64,000 nt of DNA, from the NCBI GenBank assembly GCA_944472155.2, contig OX235275.1, forward strand, positions 24,268,436-24,332,435. The letters run 5' to 3'. This document shows positions 11,257 through 21,204 of this stretch, in pieces (within the stretch, counting starts at the first letter, position 1; the number at the start of each line of letters is the position of its first letter). The notes under the pieces were generated by a model that ran no database searches, had not been told where the DNA came from, and saw only the letters and a program-made list of their open reading frames with translations. This DNA is from Trichobilharzia szidati (taxonomy: Eukaryota > Platyhelminthes > Trematoda > Strigeidida > Schistosomatidae). A program made the position numbers and the translations under genes.

Positions 11257-11471
11257 AAATAACATTGATGCGACGTTTCTGTGCTACAGAAGGTGCTGAA
11301 CCCGAAGAAGTCAAATGTGTTAATCGTCATTCAGAGGGCGGTTTCTCTGAAATTTGTATTTGTGGTAGTGATAATTGTAATTCTGCACCCCAACTGTCAA
11401 TGAAATCAACTCCTTTCACTTACTTTCTTCTATTCACCTTTCCATACATATACTACTTCATAACTAAATAG
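11257..11471 (+). CDS. Ly6/uPAR-like protein, terminal coding exon
   Basis: Acceptor CACTTCCGTTACATCAG precedes 11257. The exon gives 2 bases of a split codon, then 70 residues and stop TAG at 11469. It holds five Cys in a three-finger-like order: RRFC, VKCVN, EIC, IC and the diagnostic end CGSDNCNSA, where Cys-Asn closes a Ly6/uPAR domain. After a short linker (PQLSMKST) comes a hydrophobic C-terminus, FTYFLLFTFPYIYYFITK, typical of a GPI-anchor signal. The product is therefore probably a small extracellular GPI-anchored protein. Schistosomes have families of such tegument proteins (CD59-like), but I cannot name the member. An ATG within the exon is internal, not a start. Confidence 0.75.
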
Positions 11472-12105
11472 AGTAATATATATATATACATAAACTATAT
11501 CTTGTTGTTAGTAGTATTATAAGTAGTATCTATCTCAACATACATACATACATACACACTATATACATTACTGAGAGAATATTTCAGTCAGGTTGAACAG
11601 TATAACTGTGAATAGATGAAGATGGCCATGGGGAGCGAATTTTTGATCCCATGAATACAAAGATCCCCATAAACACACCCACACACACACACTATTCATA
11701 GATTGCAACACAGCTGATAGTATGTATCTTTTGCTCGTTACTCCACTTTTTCTCATTCTCAAATGATTTGCGCAAAAGTTTAAAGTGACTGGAAAATATA
11801 AAAGAAACTTTTGTTCAAATACACACTCTATGTTGCTATTGCTATTATTGTTATTATTATTGATTCTTGTGTTGTCTTTTCTAGTGCATTTATATACCAT
11901 TTTAGTCTAAATCTATTACCTTCATGTATACTTACTTATATGTGTATACCATATGTAACATGTTATCAAGTAATATCAGTAGTATATATATTTGCGTAGA
12001 AATTTCGTTTGCTTTTTTATATTCGATCTTTTCATCAGATCAGTGTTAGTTTAGTAGCCCGTCATTTTGATATTTAGGTGTTGTTTTGCCGGAGAATTTG
12101 ATTCG
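11472..12105. other. 3' UTR and intergenic, no gene seen
   Basis: Contains short TATA, TACA and CACA simple repeats (11480-11690) and AT-rich sequence. The first part is presumably the Ly6 3' UTR. No clear AATAAA directly after the stop. Confidence 0.55.
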
Positions 12106-12109
12106 TTGC

Positions 12110-12440
12110 AGGATTTCAACATAAGCAGACATCAGTTGGAGAGAACCATTGGAAAAGTGCCAGGGAGTACTGGACTGCTAGCTGTTTCGTCAGCCTAGTT
12201 TGCGACTGTACTTCATTAGTACTCGAACTCAGGACCTTCCGGTTACAAGGCGAGCTTGTAAACCATTACTCAGCTAATGAGACCCAGTCCAATGACCAGT
12301 CCATGAATGCAACTTCTGTCAATTCACCGAAGAGCACGAACACTGGCCAGTGTCACCTCTCCCACGAACTGCTCTACTCCACTGGTCACGAATTCCCACT
12401 AGTACCTACCTGAATTGGGCCAGTCGCTAGTTTTAGAATA
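12110..12440 (-). repeat. hSINE copy, minus
   Basis: The complement carries the tRNA-like head (GGTCCTGAGTTCGAGTACT) and hSINE body. The hammerhead region (about 12160-12230) is badly altered. Confidence 0.65.
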
Positions 12441-12694
12441 CATGTGCTGGTATTAATTAGAGAACTACTGAAGAAACCACTTGTCCAAGTTTGCGATGCC
12501 TCAGTGATACGCATATATGACTCCACTGAGAAGTTGACCCAGAGATGTCCAGTTAAGAATCAAGCCAGTAGAACATTTAGATAATGACCTGTGTACATCT
12601 TAACTTCTGTTATTTGACAATATAAAAGAAAAGACGTTCAACAAAGAGTTAATCTTCATCAGCCATATCATACTTAAGCTGTACAACCACATAT

Positions 12695-12852
12695 TGTGGT
12701 GGTGTGTTACAGGCAATGTGTTCTAACGGAATATGATTTCCCACAGTTCAATACAGCATTAGCAACAGAATATTCTATACATGTATTTGAACATTCTATT
12801 TCTTGTCATTTGATGAAAACCAAAATCACGCGCTCAGTGACTTGTCAACGAA
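12695..12852 (+). repeat. L2 5' LTR, left part
   Basis: Aligns with 16363-16520 of the 3' LTR (shared GTGTGNTACAG.CAATGTGTT and TTAGCAACAGAATA). It stops where RTE-A sequence (CCCCACCCTGTAAACAAA) begins. Confidence 0.85.
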
Positions 12853-15800
12853 CCCCACCCTGTAAACAAACCTGCTACAGAAACTTCAGCGTGAACAATC
12901 TCCTTGCGTCAAAAGAAAAAGTCTGTGTGGGGACATGGAATGTCCGCACCATGTACGAGACTAGCAAAGCTGCCCAGATCGCAAGCGAAATGAGAAGATA
13001 CGGACTACAAGTATTGGGGATCTGCGAAAGCAGATGGAACGGAAACGGACTCACCAAATTGTCAACAGGTGAGTCAGTGATTTACTCCGGTCACCCAGAA
13101 GACAACCACACACACACCGAGGGCGTGGCTATAATGATGTCACCAACGGCAACCAAGGCTCTGATACAATGGGAGGCGATCTCACCCAGAATAATGAGCG
13201 CCAGATTCAACTCCAAAGGAAGAAAAGTGTCAATTATACAGTGCTATGCACCCACAAACAACGCAGACCTCGAAAAGAAAGAAGAATTCTACAGACAACT
13301 ACAGGCAGCAATAGACAATACTCCAGCTGGTGACATTAAAATACTAATGGGAGACATGAACGCCAAACTTGGACCAGACAACACAGGAAGGGAACTCATC
13401 ATGGGTAAAGAAGCTCTGGGAGAGATGAATGAAAATGGAGAACTCTTCGCCGACTTCTGCGCCTTCAATGAACTAGTGATTGGTGGCAGCGTATACAAAC
13501 ACAAGGATATTCACAAGGCTACATGGGTGTCACCAGATGGGCGAACCAAAAACCAAATTGACTTCATCACAATCTCGAGGAAGTGGCGGCGCAGCCTACT
13601 GGACACAAAAGCAAGAAGAGGAGCAGACGTTGGCTCAGACCACTACCTCGTACAAGGAACAATCCAACTCAAATTAAAAGCTTTCAGAGAATCAGGAGCT
13701 GCAGATAGACCACAAGCCAAGTTCAACACTCAAAAACTAAAGGACCAGGATACAAAGGATATCTTTACTGCAAGTATAAAGGACAAAGCTGAGACACAAA
13801 TCAACATTAGCGAAGAGGTCAGCGTCGAAAAACACTGGGACAACCTGAAAACAGTATGGAGCGAAACCTGCATGGAAGTTCTGGGCAGAAAGAAGAGACA
13901 GGACAAACCGTGGCTCACTACGGACACTTGGAGGCTAATAGAAGAGAGAAGGATGGTGAAACAAAAGATTCTCCAGTGCACCGACGAGCAACAGAAACAG
14001 GAGTTGAATGCAAGCTACAATACACTGAACAAAGGAGTAAAGAAGAGTGCCAGAGAAGACAAAAGAAAGTATTATGAAGCCATGGCCAATGAAGCAGAAC
14101 AAGCAGCAGGCAAAGGAGACCTCGCAACACTCTACCAAACAACTAGGTACCTCTCAGGCAGAAACTCGTCACAAATTAAGCCAGTGAAGGATGAAAATGG
14201 AAAGTCAATCACCAAAGAAGTGGAGCAAAGGAAACACTGGGCTGAACACTTCAAAAGACTACTAAACCGACCGCCACCTACAACGCGCCCAACAATACCA
14301 ACAACGGAAGCAGAATTACCAGTGAACATCAACCCCCCGAGGAGAACAGAAGTCCTGAAGGCAATCAAGATGCTGAAAGCTGGAAAAGCAGCAGGACCAG
14401 ATGGAATCCCAGCAGAAGCATTGAAAGTGGACCCAGAGACAACAGCAGACTTGATGACGCCACTACTGGAGAAGGTGTGGAAAGAAGGCAAAGTACCCGA
14501 GGATTGGAAGAAAGGATACCTATTCAAACTACCAAAGAAAGGAGACTTAAGTCAATGCAAGAACTGGCGCGGAATTATGCTCCTGTCCATCCCAAGCAAA
14601 ATACTAAGCCGCATCATCCTGGAAAGGATCAAACAAGCCCTGGATGAAAAACTTCGACCAGAACAAGCTGGATTCAGGAGAAACAAGTCATGTATTGATC
14701 AAATCGCCACACTACGGATCATCATTGAACAAAGTTTGGAATGGCAGTCACCTCTCTATCTCAACTTCATCGACTTTGAAAAGGCCTTCGACAGCGTCGA
14801 TCGAGAGGTGATTTGGCAACTACTTCGCTACTACGGGGTGCCGCCGACAATTATACATCTCATCCAACAGTTGTATGACAACGCTGCATGCCAAGTAATC
14901 CACAACGGGAAGCTCACGGAATCCTTCGAAGTGAAGACAGGAGTAAGACAGGGTTGCCTACTATCGCCAATGATTTTCCTGATTGCGGTAGATTGGATAA
15001 TGCGACAAACAGCGGGCAATGAGGAAACAGGCATAAAATGGACTCACACAAAGAACTTGGAGGATCTGGACTTCGCCGATGATATATGTCTGATTTCCCA
15101 CAAACTGGAAGATATGCAAGTGAAAAGTAACAAGTTGGCAGAAGAAGCATCAAAGATAGGACTCCAGGTGAACATAGAGAAAACGGAGGTGATGAAGATC
15201 CCTGGCCAACACCAACAACAACAGACAGCAATCAGCATAAATGGAAAGAACCTGAAAGAAACTACCTCCTTTACCTACTTGGGAAGCATTGTTTCAACTA
15301 CAGGCGGAACTGACGAGGATATCAAAGCAAGGATCGGGAAAGCAAGGCAAGCTTTCATTACTCTCAAGTCTGTGTGGAGGTCAACATCATTCAGCGTCAA
15401 AAATAAAATCGGGATTTTCAACTCCAATGTGAAGTCAGTACTACTATACGGATCAGAGACTTGGCGTGTCACAAAGAGCACCTCAAACAAGCTACAGACC
15501 TTCATTAACAGATGTCTTCGCTCAATACTCAAGATCAGATGGCCGGAAAGGATCAGCAACAAAGATCTCTGGGAGCGAACCAACCAGGAACCGATTGTGA
15601 AACAAATAGGCAGGAAGAAATGGAGATGGATTGGCCACACTCTGAGGAAACCAGCAAGTGACATCACTAGACAAGCCCTCGAGTGGAACCCGAAAGGGAA
15701 GCGACGAGTTGGTCGTCCAAGGGTGACCTGGAGGAGATCATGTGAAGAGGAGATGAAAGCATGTGGGCAGACCTGGAGCCAGGTGAAAACTCTAGCAGAG

Positions 15801-15875
15801 AACCGAACGCAATGGAGACGCATGGCTGAAGCCCTATGTTCCTCTAGGAACTAAAGGAAATAATAATAATATATA
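12853..15875 (+). mobile_element. RTE-A LINE inserted in an LTR
   Basis: About 3.0 kb from a short 5' UTR through one EN-RT frame to the 3' hairpin (GTTCCTCTAGGAAC) and a (TAA)n tail. About 14 bp of the LTR target (TATAAAACTGTCTG in the 3' LTR) are missing at the junction and no target duplication is visible. Confidence 0.9.
12894..15854 (+). CDS. RTE-A endonuclease-reverse transcriptase
   Basis: Single-frame non-LTR retrotransposon protein, 986 residues from here. An APE-type endonuclease nicks target DNA and the RT copies element RNA there. Visible motifs: GTWNVRT (near 12929), ICESRW with the catalytic Glu, GDMNAKLG (near 13350), GSDHYLV (near 13630); RT with FEKAFDSVDREV (near 14780), TGVRQGCLLSP (near 14935) and FADDICL (near 15070); then a Trp/Arg-rich C-terminus. 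No stop or frameshift. The open frame runs upstream to 12696, but those residues come from the LTR. In the sister copy at 47974 translation starts ATGAATCTCC; here that codon is AAC, so the native start is lost. Related to RTE-clade elements of schistosomes (SR2/Perere type); the family is inferred. Confidence 0.88.
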   Translation, partial: NNLLASKEKVCVGTWNVRTMYETSKAAQIASEMRRYGLQVLGICESRWNGNGLTKLSTGESVIYSGHPEDNHTHTEGVAIMMSPTATKALIQWEAISPRIMSARFNSKGRKVSIIQCYAPTNNADLEKKEEFYRQLQAAIDNTPAGDIKILMGDMNAKLGPDNTGRELIMGKEALGEMNENGELFADFCAFNELVIGGSVYKHKDIHKATWVSPDGRTKNQIDFITISRKWRRSLLDTKARRGADVGSDHYLVQGTIQLKLKAFRESGAADRPQAKFNTQKLKDQDTKDIFTASIKDKAETQINISEEVSVEKHWDNLKTVWSETCMEVLGRKKRQDKPWLTTDTWRLIEERRMVKQKILQCTDEQQKQELNASYNTLNKGVKKSAREDKRKYYEAMANEAEQAAGKGDLATLYQTTRYLSGRNSSQIKPVKDENGKSITKEVEQRKHWAEHFKRLLNRPPPTTRPTIPTTEAELPVNINPPRRTEVLKAIKMLKAGKAAGPDGIPAEALKVDPETTADLMTPLLEKVWKEGKVPEDWKKGYLFKLPKKGDLSQCKNWRGIMLLSIPSKILSRIILERIKQALDEKLRPEQAGFRRNKSCIDQIATLRIIIEQSLEWQSPLYLNFIDFEKAFDSVDREVIWQLLRYYGVPPTIIHLIQQLYDNAACQVIHNGKLTESFEVKTGVRQGCLLSPMIFLIAVDWIMRQTAGNEETGIKWTHTKNLEDLDFADDICLISHKLEDMQVKSNKLAEEASKIGLQVNIEKTEVMKIPGQHQQQQTAISINGKNLKETTSFTYLGSIVSTTGGTDEDIKARIGKARQAFITLKSVWRSTSFSVKNKIGIFNSNVKSVLLYGSETWRVTKSTSNKLQTFINRCLRSILKIRWPERISNKDLWERTNQEPIVKQIGRKKWRWIGHTLRKPASDITRQALEWNPKGKRRVGRPRVTWRRSCEEEMKACGQTWSQVKTLAENRTQWRRMAEALCSSRN

Positions 15876-15936
15876 AATAGCGGTTTGAGTAATGAAAAAG
15901 ATACCTTGGCTTCCGTGTCTTGCCTTTTGCTGTTAC
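15876..15936 (+). repeat. L2 5' LTR, right part
   Basis: TATAAATAGCGGTTTGAG through GGCTTCCGTGTCTTGCC to TGTTAC matches the end of the 3' LTR (16547-16596). Confidence 0.85.
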
Positions 15937-16362
15937 TTTTGGTGTCGCTGCCTGCCGACAAATGAACAGCTCATGCCCTGCAGTTTTTGAAGAAGGAGAC
16001 ATATGGATCTTCTGGCAGGACTTCGAGGTTGTTGCACAGTTGAATGGCGTTTAAGATCCGTCAGCGATGAGGCTGTTACTTGAAACGCTGCTGAGAGGTC
16101 GGGCGAAGGCAGCATATGATAGTGTGAGGCGAAACACCAGTGAATACGAGCCAAGGTCATGCAAACTGCTTCCAAAGTGGGAAGGACCATACATGATCAC
16201 CGTGAGATGACGTCAGACATATACAACCAGAAATGCAAACAAAGAGAAGCGTATGAACGTCAGTGAGCTCAAGAACTCGATACAGCAAGACAAGCAAACA
16301 AAGCCGCCAACACCAAGAAGATCGAACCTACTTCAGTCGAAAGCTTTTGACGAGGGGACGAG
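15937..16362 (+). pseudogene. gag-like/integrase-end fusion remnant of L2
   Basis: Homologous along its length to the L1 internal region: same primer-site start (TTTGGTGTCGCTGCC), same first Met region (MNSSCPAVFEEGDIW), same second half with LPKWEGPYM, and a G-rich end GACGAGGGGACGAG before the 3' LTR. Here the frame has stops (for example TAA in GGCGTTTAAGATCC near 16050 and TGA near 16207). Protein-dead. Confidence 0.7.
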
Positions 16363-16597
16363 TGTGGTGGTGTGATACAGACAATGTGTTCCAATGGAAC
16401 ATGATTCTCACATATTCCCACAGTTCAACACTGAATTAGCAACAGAATACTATATATGTATATTTGAACATTCTGTTTCATGTCGTTTAATGTAAGCCAA
16501 AATCACACGCTCAGTGATTGGTCAAAGAATATAAAACTGTCTGTATATAAATAGCCGTTTGATCAATTGGCTTCCGTGTTTTGCCTTTTTTGTTACA
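16363..16597 (+). repeat. L2 3' LTR
   Basis: TGTGGTGGTGTGATACAG … TTTTTTGTTACA, 235 bp. It contains TATATAAATAG (about 16547), a TATA-type box shared with the split 5' LTR. Confidence 0.85.
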
Positions 16598-16696
16598 AAA
16601 TATATAGTAAATTAACTTAGTGACACGAAAGAATATTTCAAAACATATGCCATTAGAAGTGTAAGTTTTAGAAGAAAATTATGTAAAACAGAGGGT

Positions 16697-17045
16697 TTTA
16701 CGAGTTGATCACGGATTGATATCAGTTAGAGAACTATTGAAAACCCTCCAGGTAGTACTGGACAGCTGTTTCGTACCTAGTTTGAGAATCATCGGCAGTA
16801 CGCACCCACTGCAACGGGCTTCGAATCCAGGACCTTCCGGTTACAAGGCAAGCTGGCTCGTATACCATTCAGTCAATAGCAGCACCCGATTCAATGGCCA
16901 CTCTATGAATTCTAACTTCTACCAATTCGTGATTTAGCACAACTGACACCAACCAATGTCATTGGTGGGAAATCCATCCTCACACTTGACTGGATGGACC
17001 TTACTGGTCACGACTTCTCACTAGAACCCCAGGAAACTCCCTCCT
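16697..17045 (-). repeat. hSINE, left arm of inverted pair
   Basis: Minus-oriented hSINE. Stem I strings GTACTG/CAGTAC survive, but the core reads CCGATGA rather than CTGATGA and stem II is mispaired. It pairs with 17056-17395 to form a palindrome of about 300-bp arms. Confidence 0.8.
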
Positions 17046-17055
17046 GTAGTGAGAA

Positions 17056-17395
17056 GTGAGAAGCCGTGACCAGTAAGGTTCATCCACTCAAGTGTGAGGA
17101 TGGATTTCCCACCAATGACATTGGTTGGTAATCACGCTAAATCATGAATTGGTAGAAGTTAGAATTCATAGAGTGGCCATTGAATCGGGTGCTGCTAGTG
17201 CCTGATCGGTATACGAGCCAGCTTGCCTTGTAACTGGAAGGTTCTGGATTCGAAGCCCGTCGCAGTGGGTGAGTAATGCCGATGATTCTCAAACTAGGCT
17301 GATGAAACAGCTGTCCAGTACTCGAGTGCTAGTTTTCAATGCTTCTCTAACTGATATCAATCCGTGGTCAAACTCGTAAAAACAAATCTAATCCT
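17056..17395 (+). repeat. hSINE, right arm of inverted pair
   Basis: Plus-oriented complement of the preceding copy (TGTGAGGATGGATTTCCCAC, then a tRNA-like head and GATTCGAAGCCC). Ends AACCAACTAT then TTATTATTATTA, the same end as the pair at 27862-28445. Confidence 0.8.
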
Positions 17396-17399
17396 TACA

Positions 17400-18744
17400 A
17401 ACCAACTATAGAAAGTTATTATTATTATTATTTGATCCACAAAATCACCGTCATTGGTTTAATTCTGTTTTATGTATGAATCTATGTAAATTAGAGTAAA
17501 GCCTGAAGAAGATCTAATTGAAAACAACAATATTGTTCGCTTTTATATGTGTCTTGTTCTAATATTCCATTGGTGTTAAAATTGGTGAATCACGGAATAC
17601 CGTCTTATAATACAGATAGATACTATGGTTAAAAACATTTTCCTCTATTCGCTAATATCCAACAGAAGCTAAAATGTACTGAAACTCACAAGATACGTTT
17701 CGCTCGTCACACTGCCGTGATAACAGAAGCCAAGACTGTTTATTTCGACGCCTATAATACGAAAGGATGGTTAATAACTGGAGTTTTTTCATTCCTGTGA
17801 GTCCTGAATGGAGCAGACGGCATTACCACCCTGAAGTTTCAGTGGTCATTGTGATGTTAGCGTCAGGCTTACTACTGGATGGTACAGTGTAGAGGAGGCT
17901 TAGGAGTCTGTCTGTCCATGTCGTTACACTACTGCTGAACGCCCAACACAGTCTTGTGTCTTGTGACATGGGCTATTGCGAAGATAGATGGTGATCACTT
18001 AGCTGTGAAATATATGTTGGAAGTCTTACTAAGGAATACCAATAAGCATTTCTGAAAGTCATCCAAGGTTTATGTTCTCCCCTTGACATCTATGCTGGTA
18101 GGCATTCACGGGCACGTCTTGACAATGTCTCGTTGGTATGGCCGACTGCATATTAAACTTTACAGCAGCAGATGAACTGGTAAATAGACATTAAAGGTGC
18201 TAACATCTGGATCTTTTCTCTGATGTTGTATGAAGAAGGTAATGCGTAGAAATGTGGCAAAGAGAGTTTTTCTATTTACTCTAGAAAAAAGCTTCGGGGG
18301 ATTTCACTGATCGTACCTACCTTGGATTTTGGAGCAACAGTCTTTCTCTTTAGATATCTATCGATGAAGGAAAGTCATATGTATGTCGTACCAACTAATA
18401 AACTGTAATTACATATTCTCCAGAATAGATTTCGCCAATGGGATCGATTCACCCAGAAGACAATAGTCTTCATACGGGTCCAACAAGACAGGAATGACTG
18501 TCATCACAAAAGATGGCTAAATAAAGCCGATACTGTCAGTAGTGATGATATCAAACAAACATTCATTGAAGGATAATGAACTTATTGACAATGGGAGTAC
18601 ACCATCTCAGCCTTTTGAGATCTTTAGTGTTTCCACAGACTTGAAGGAAACATGGAGAGTTAATCCATTGACCGGATAACTACTGATTAAATTTTCACAT
18701 TAGTAAGACAACTAATTAACCATTTCAAGTATTGATTTTTGTAG
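17400..18744. other. unclassified intergenic sequence
   Basis: No open frame of note. ATACGTTTCGCTCGTCACAC near 17693 looks like a retroelement terminus, but I cannot assign the block. Confidence 0.4.
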
Positions 18745-18965
18745 GGATTTTGTTTGATTGGTTGGAGGATTTCATCATGAGCTGAAATTAAAAGCCTTGT
18801 GACCAGAAGATCCTTGGTTCAAACTACGTGGTGCGTACTGCTGAAGAGTCCCAAACTAGGACGGAGGGAACAACTGTCCAGTACTCCCTGTGACTAGTTT
18901 TCCAATGGTTCTCTAACTGATATCAGCTGATGATGAAATCCTCCAACTAGTTAACCATTTATTCA
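18745..18965 (+). repeat. hSINE copy, mostly plus
   Basis: Begins with a 40-bp minus-oriented 3' tail (GATTTCATCATGAGCTGA), then a plus copy with head, hammerhead and tail. A degenerate mini-version of the inverted pairs. Confidence 0.75.
18835..18884 (+). ncRNA. hammerhead ribozyme remnant
   Basis: Stem I GTACTG…CAGTAC, core CTGAAGAG, stem II GTCC-CAAACTA-GGAC intact. The conserved GAAA that should follow stem II is replaced by GGAGGGAAC, so cleavage is not expected. The TGTC cleavage triplet remains before CAGTAC. Matches the Smalpha-type hammerhead architecture. Confidence 0.65.
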
Positions 18966-19284
18966 AACCAATGAACAATAAACAGTCATTTCGTCTAAGT
19001 CTGGGACTCTTCAGTACTGCCCCCACATAACCCTATGAGAGATCGAAGCTTGGACCTACATGTTACAAGGCCAAAACTTTGTGTCATATATTGTAATCCT
19101 AGTATCTTCAGTTTGCGAACAATAGTTAGTTAGTAAGAACTCAACTATCCTATACTCGGTTATCAGCTGCAGTTATTGTGCTGAGTAGGCGGAAACAGAT
19201 TCGGACTCGTGACGTGTTGATTGGAAATCGAGTACTTAAGCCAATGAGCGCCACGACACACTATTCTTCAGTATTCATCCTTCG

Positions 19285-19470
19285 ATTTAAAAGAAAACAA
19301 CGTTCGGATTTTCAACACCAATTTCAAGTCAGTTCTCTATGGATCAGAAACTTAGCGTCTGAAGAAAAGAATTTCCGGCAGGCTTCAGACTTCTATTCAC
19401 AAGTACATTCCTTGCATACTGAACATCAGATAGCCGGAGTAGAATTTGAGAGTGATCAAATCAAAACGTA
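19285..19470 (+). pseudogene. RTE-A RT C-terminal fragment
   Basis: Frame contains DFQHQFQVSSLWIRNLAS, matching the IFNSNVKSVLLYGSETW region of RTE-A, then SLHTEHQIAG. About 60 codons, diverged. Confidence 0.6.
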
Positions 19471-20029
19471 GCATCGATCAATGAAGTATTTAACAGTCAA
19501 ATAGGGCGGTATAGACTGTTTAGCTAATGGCATCCTAGCGACACCAACAACGAATGCCTACAGAGATTGTTGAAAACATGGATGAAAATCTCTCTTGATG
19601 ATGCCGTCACTCTTTATGATCCCCTCATACCCACATTGTGTTCCAGTTGGATAGTAAGCCGCTCCAAGTGTTGAAGTTCGAGTGGCGATTGTAACGTTTT
19701 TTCTGTATTAGGGGGTGGAGTAAGTGCTGGTCTTACACATCACACCTTCCCTCCATTCTGCATGCCTACTATCGGGTATTACATTATAGGCGAGGTTTAG
19801 GAATCCATCCTCCGCCAGCTAGGATTCTATACCAATATGACTAGCCAGTGAATACTGAACTCACAAACGTGCACAACCCAAAACAAAACTACAATTGTCA
19901 CTTATCTACTCTCGAACTCATGCAACCAGGTCAAAGTTTATACAGAGTTGTTATCTGAATTAATAACAACTAACGGTCTTTAAGGGATATTCACTATCGC
20001 TATTTTCGTTTAATTTCATCATAGATGTT
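19471..20029. other. unclassified intergenic sequence
   Basis: No supported gene or assigned repeat. Confidence 0.4.
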
Positions 20030-20815
20030 CTAATGGTCTGTCTCTCTGGATTCAACATAGAACTTGGCACCGACGTGCAGCAGTTCGAGTCACCACACTC
20101 CATGTAGCACACAAAGCAAGAGAAGAAAGTAAAAGGAAATGCAAAGTAAAGACAGTCAACAGAGAATAGTAATATCGAAGAACAAGGAGTGGATGCATCT
20201 GAGCCAGTCATTGAGAACGATCACTTTGAGCCAGCTACATCACCAATTGTCTCCAGACATTGCCATTGGTGTTTACCGTCCCGAGGACCCCAACGAGTCA
20301 GTCAGGAAGTCTACACCTCTCTATGTGATTGGCTGGCTTAAACTAACTATTGTGGATTTCATTGACTGATGAAGCCATGTTTTGTTTTGACTCCCACTAG
20401 TTGGCTCTTTTCCAACCTCATCGATCCTATGTCAGCTAACATTACCGATTGTCGAGGAAGGCGATGGCTAGGCATACGTAACTCATATCTTAACCATCTC
20501 AATCGGTGTAAATTCACAGCCTCGTCTATTGATTCCCCCTCCCTCCTTACCTAGCACTCGACGCCTAACCTCAGTATTGTTCATCTTATTATACCACTTC
20601 ACAGAGGAGATAAAACGCAGGCATCTATGATCGAAGACATCTAATCTTTTCATGTCTTCTGCTCTCAATGGCCTGGTCTCACAGCCATAAAGGAGGACGG
20701 AGCGGACTGACGAGCAGTAAACACGCCCTTTGGTCGATAGTCGGATATCACGTCTGCGCCAGAGACGGCGTAAACTGGCATATGCGAAACTAGCCCTCTG
20801 TGATTAGCCTTTGAT
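20030..20815 (-). mobile_element. RTE-B LINE 3' part, antisense
   Basis: Complement of the RTE-B C-terminal region and 3' UTR: YNKMNNTEVRRRVLGKEG near 20570, and 3' end GCACCGACGTGCAGCAG near 20070. Truncated inside the C-terminal domain at about 20815, where cSINE sequence follows. Confidence 0.8.
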
Positions 20816-21200
20816 TTGACACTAAGTAGTGACTAATGTTCATGCGCCTAGTCCCTTGGCATGTTTTACTGCAGATTGAATTCTATATTATACAGTTAGG
20901 TTTGCAATGTGCGCCGCCAACAAGCTATAGGTGACTGCTGACTCACCATCACAGTGCAGTCTGAATTGTTGTGTTAGGTTTCGTGCTGGTTGGCACTTAC
21001 CACAGTCAGCAAGGCGTATTTTCAACCGCCTTGAAGCAAGTCTCATGTTCCACCCGTCTGTCTGAGATTCGAACTCGCGTCAGCCTAGTGCTGACTGTAG
21101 TGAGAGTGAGTGTTACTACTGAGCTTATTCAGTTTCGCGAATGACTTCTCGTAGAAACTTAGTGGATACTTTGGTTGGACACTAGGGTACTAACTAATAT
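20816..21200 (-). repeat. cSINE copy
   Basis: Closely matches the complement of 55286-55638, including CCAACCAAAGTATCCACTAA, the head GAATAAGCTCAGTAGTAACA and the end GCGCATGAACATTAGTCACT. It lacks the RTE-A insertion present at 55652-56032 and so shows the empty site. Confidence 0.8.
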
Positions 21201-21204
21201 CAAG

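Larger units (their letters stand above)
12695..16597 (+). mobile_element. LTR retrotransposon L2, split by RTE-A
   Basis: 5' LTR in two parts (12695-12852 and 15876-15936), internal region 15937-16362, 3' LTR 16363-16597 (235 bp). Starts TGTGGTGGTG and ends TGTTACA like L1. The internal region (about 425 bp) is the same gag-like/integrase-end fusion as L1, but the LTRs are dissimilar in sequence and length. The LTRs differ from each other at many positions, so this is an old insertion. No convincing target duplication. Confidence 0.85.

Noticed and set aside
12875..15823. Several minus-strand frames up to 182 codons
   Set aside because: They are shadows of the RTE-A coding sequence.
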